Source of the DNA: Bifidobacteriaceae bacterium
GTDB taxonomy: Bacteria; Actinomycetota; Actinomycetes; Actinomycetales; WQXJ01
Length of the DNA: 21,662 nt
NCBI GenBank assembly: GCA_031279575.1
Contig: JAITIG010000134.1
Span: 1-21,662, forward strand
Direction of reading: 5' to 3'
The stretch's first letter is position 1, and each line of letters opens with the position of its first letter. This document shows positions 21,291 to 21,662 of the stretch, one piece after another. A program made the position numbers and the translations under genes. A model generated the notes under the pieces. It saw only the letters and a list, made by a program, of their open reading frames with translations, did not search any database and had not been told where the DNA came from.

Positions 21291-21515
21291 ATGGAGATCA
21301 CCATCGGCGTGCGCCAGGCACCAAAGGAAATCACCCTCAACGTCGACAGCAAAGCGGAGGCGGTGCGCGAGGCCATCTCCAGCGCCATCAAACTGGGCGA
21401 GCCGCTCATCACTTTGACTGACAAGCACGGCCGCACCGTCCTGATCCCCACCGCCGCGCTGGCCTACGTCGAAGTCGGCGGCAACGAGACCCGCCGCGTC
21501 GGCTTCGGCGCCTGA
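21291..21515 (+). CDS. DUF3107 protein (TB9.4/Rv3208A-like)
   Basis: Small conserved actinobacterial protein of unknown function, 74 residues. The sequence MEITIGVRQAPKEITLNVDS, then LITLTDKHGRTVLIPTAALAYVEVG and the ending RRVGFGA, matches the DUF3107 family and M. tuberculosis Rv3208A as I remember it, though it lacks that protein's extended C-terminus. It is predicted cytosolic, with no signal or membrane segment. Rv3208A also lies a few genes from adnAB in mycobacteria, so this is probably the core-genome flank of the inserted restriction system. A TAGAAT hexamer six bases before the ATG indicates a leaderless transcript. A tandem repeat array starts 20 bases after its stop. Confidence 0.9.
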   Translation: MEITIGVRQAPKEITLNVDSKAEAVREAISSAIKLGEPLITLTDKHGRTVLIPTAALAYVEVGGNETRRVGFGA

Positions 21516-21535
21516 CCAAACCGCCCCAGCCCGCC

Positions 21536-21662
21536 CGCCTGCGCGGCGCCGTCCGCACCCCGCCTGCGCGATGCCGCCCGCAGCCCGCCTGCGCGGCGCC
21601 GTCCGCAGCCCGCCTGCGCGATGCCGCCCGCAGCCCGCCTGCGCGGCGCCGACCGCACCCCG
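21536..21662. repeat. 25-bp tandem array with alternating unit types, running off the window
   Basis: CGCCTGCGCG recurs exactly every 25 bases at 21536, 21561, 21586, 21611 and 21636. Units alternate between an A form (continuing GCGCCGTCCGCA) and a B form (continuing ATGCCGCCCGCA), giving a 50-bp higher-order period; the last copy has GACCGC. The period is not a multiple of three. There is no spacer/repeat structure as in CRISPR. Confidence 0.92.

Noticed and set aside
21150..21428. Longer methyltransferase start at 21428, or ATG at 21230
   Set aside because: The extra sequence runs through the DUF3107 gene and has no methyltransferase similarity. GGGAGG is well placed for ATG 21149 only.
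21536..21662. CRISPR array
   Set aside because: Units are contiguous 25-bp repeats with no unique spacers and no cas genes.

Overview
The window comes from a very GC-rich actinobacterium, class Actinomycetes. The evidence is a mycothiol S-conjugate amidase (mca), an Rv1086-type short-chain Z-prenyl synthase, a UvrD2 helicase with a C-terminal HRDC domain, the AdnA/AdnB motor-nuclease pair and a DUF3107 (TB9.4-type) protein. From memory, two neighbourhoods resemble conserved mycobacterial gene sets: fumC, Z-FPP synthase, hemolysin III and mca (around Rv1082-Rv1098c), and ThiF-like, uvrD2, adnB, adnA and DUF3107 (around Rv3196-Rv3208A). I cannot assign a genus.

Layout. 1-695 (-): 5' part of a membrane-anchored DsbA-like thioredoxin-fold protein, cut by the window edge. 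817-2208 (+): class II fumarase. 2408-3169 (-): Z-isoprenyl diphosphate synthase. 3292-4029 (+): TrhA/hemolysin III. 4096-5016 (-): Mca. 5218-5373 (+): a 51-residue four-cysteine DUF5679-type protein, with an attenuator-like leader before it and a strong intrinsic terminator after it. 5374-6071: gene-poor. 6072-7160 (+): ThiF/TOMM-cyclodehydratase-like protein with no visible partner, its stop interlocked with that of uvrD2 (7155-9245, -). 9295-11148 (+): divergent kinase-like protein with a coiled coil and a long repetitive tail. 11258-18699 (-): adnA-adnB operon with a 4-base overlap. 18906-19868 (+) and 20142-21149 (-): a convergent restriction-modification pair, a NaeI-family endonuclease and a C5-cytosine methyltransferase. 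21291-21515 (+): DUF3107. The window ends in a 25-bp tandem array.

The most distinctive content is the NaeI-type system. The endonuclease gene is visibly less GC-rich than its neighbours and contains no GCCGGC, whereas that hexamer is common in the flanking DNA. It has a compact promoter region with three alternating copies of a 7-base arm. It sits beside AdnAB, the machine that processes double-strand ends, which is suggestive but may be chance.

Two window-wide habits stand out. First, at least seven starts have a TANNNT -10-like hexamer 6-8 bases upstream and no usable Shine-Dalgarno, as expected for leaderless transcripts. Second, tandem duplications recur both between genes (82, about 78-84 and 25 bp units) and in frame inside genes (69, 54 and about 18 bp units). 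All functional calls rest on reading motifs and remembered families; no database search was run.
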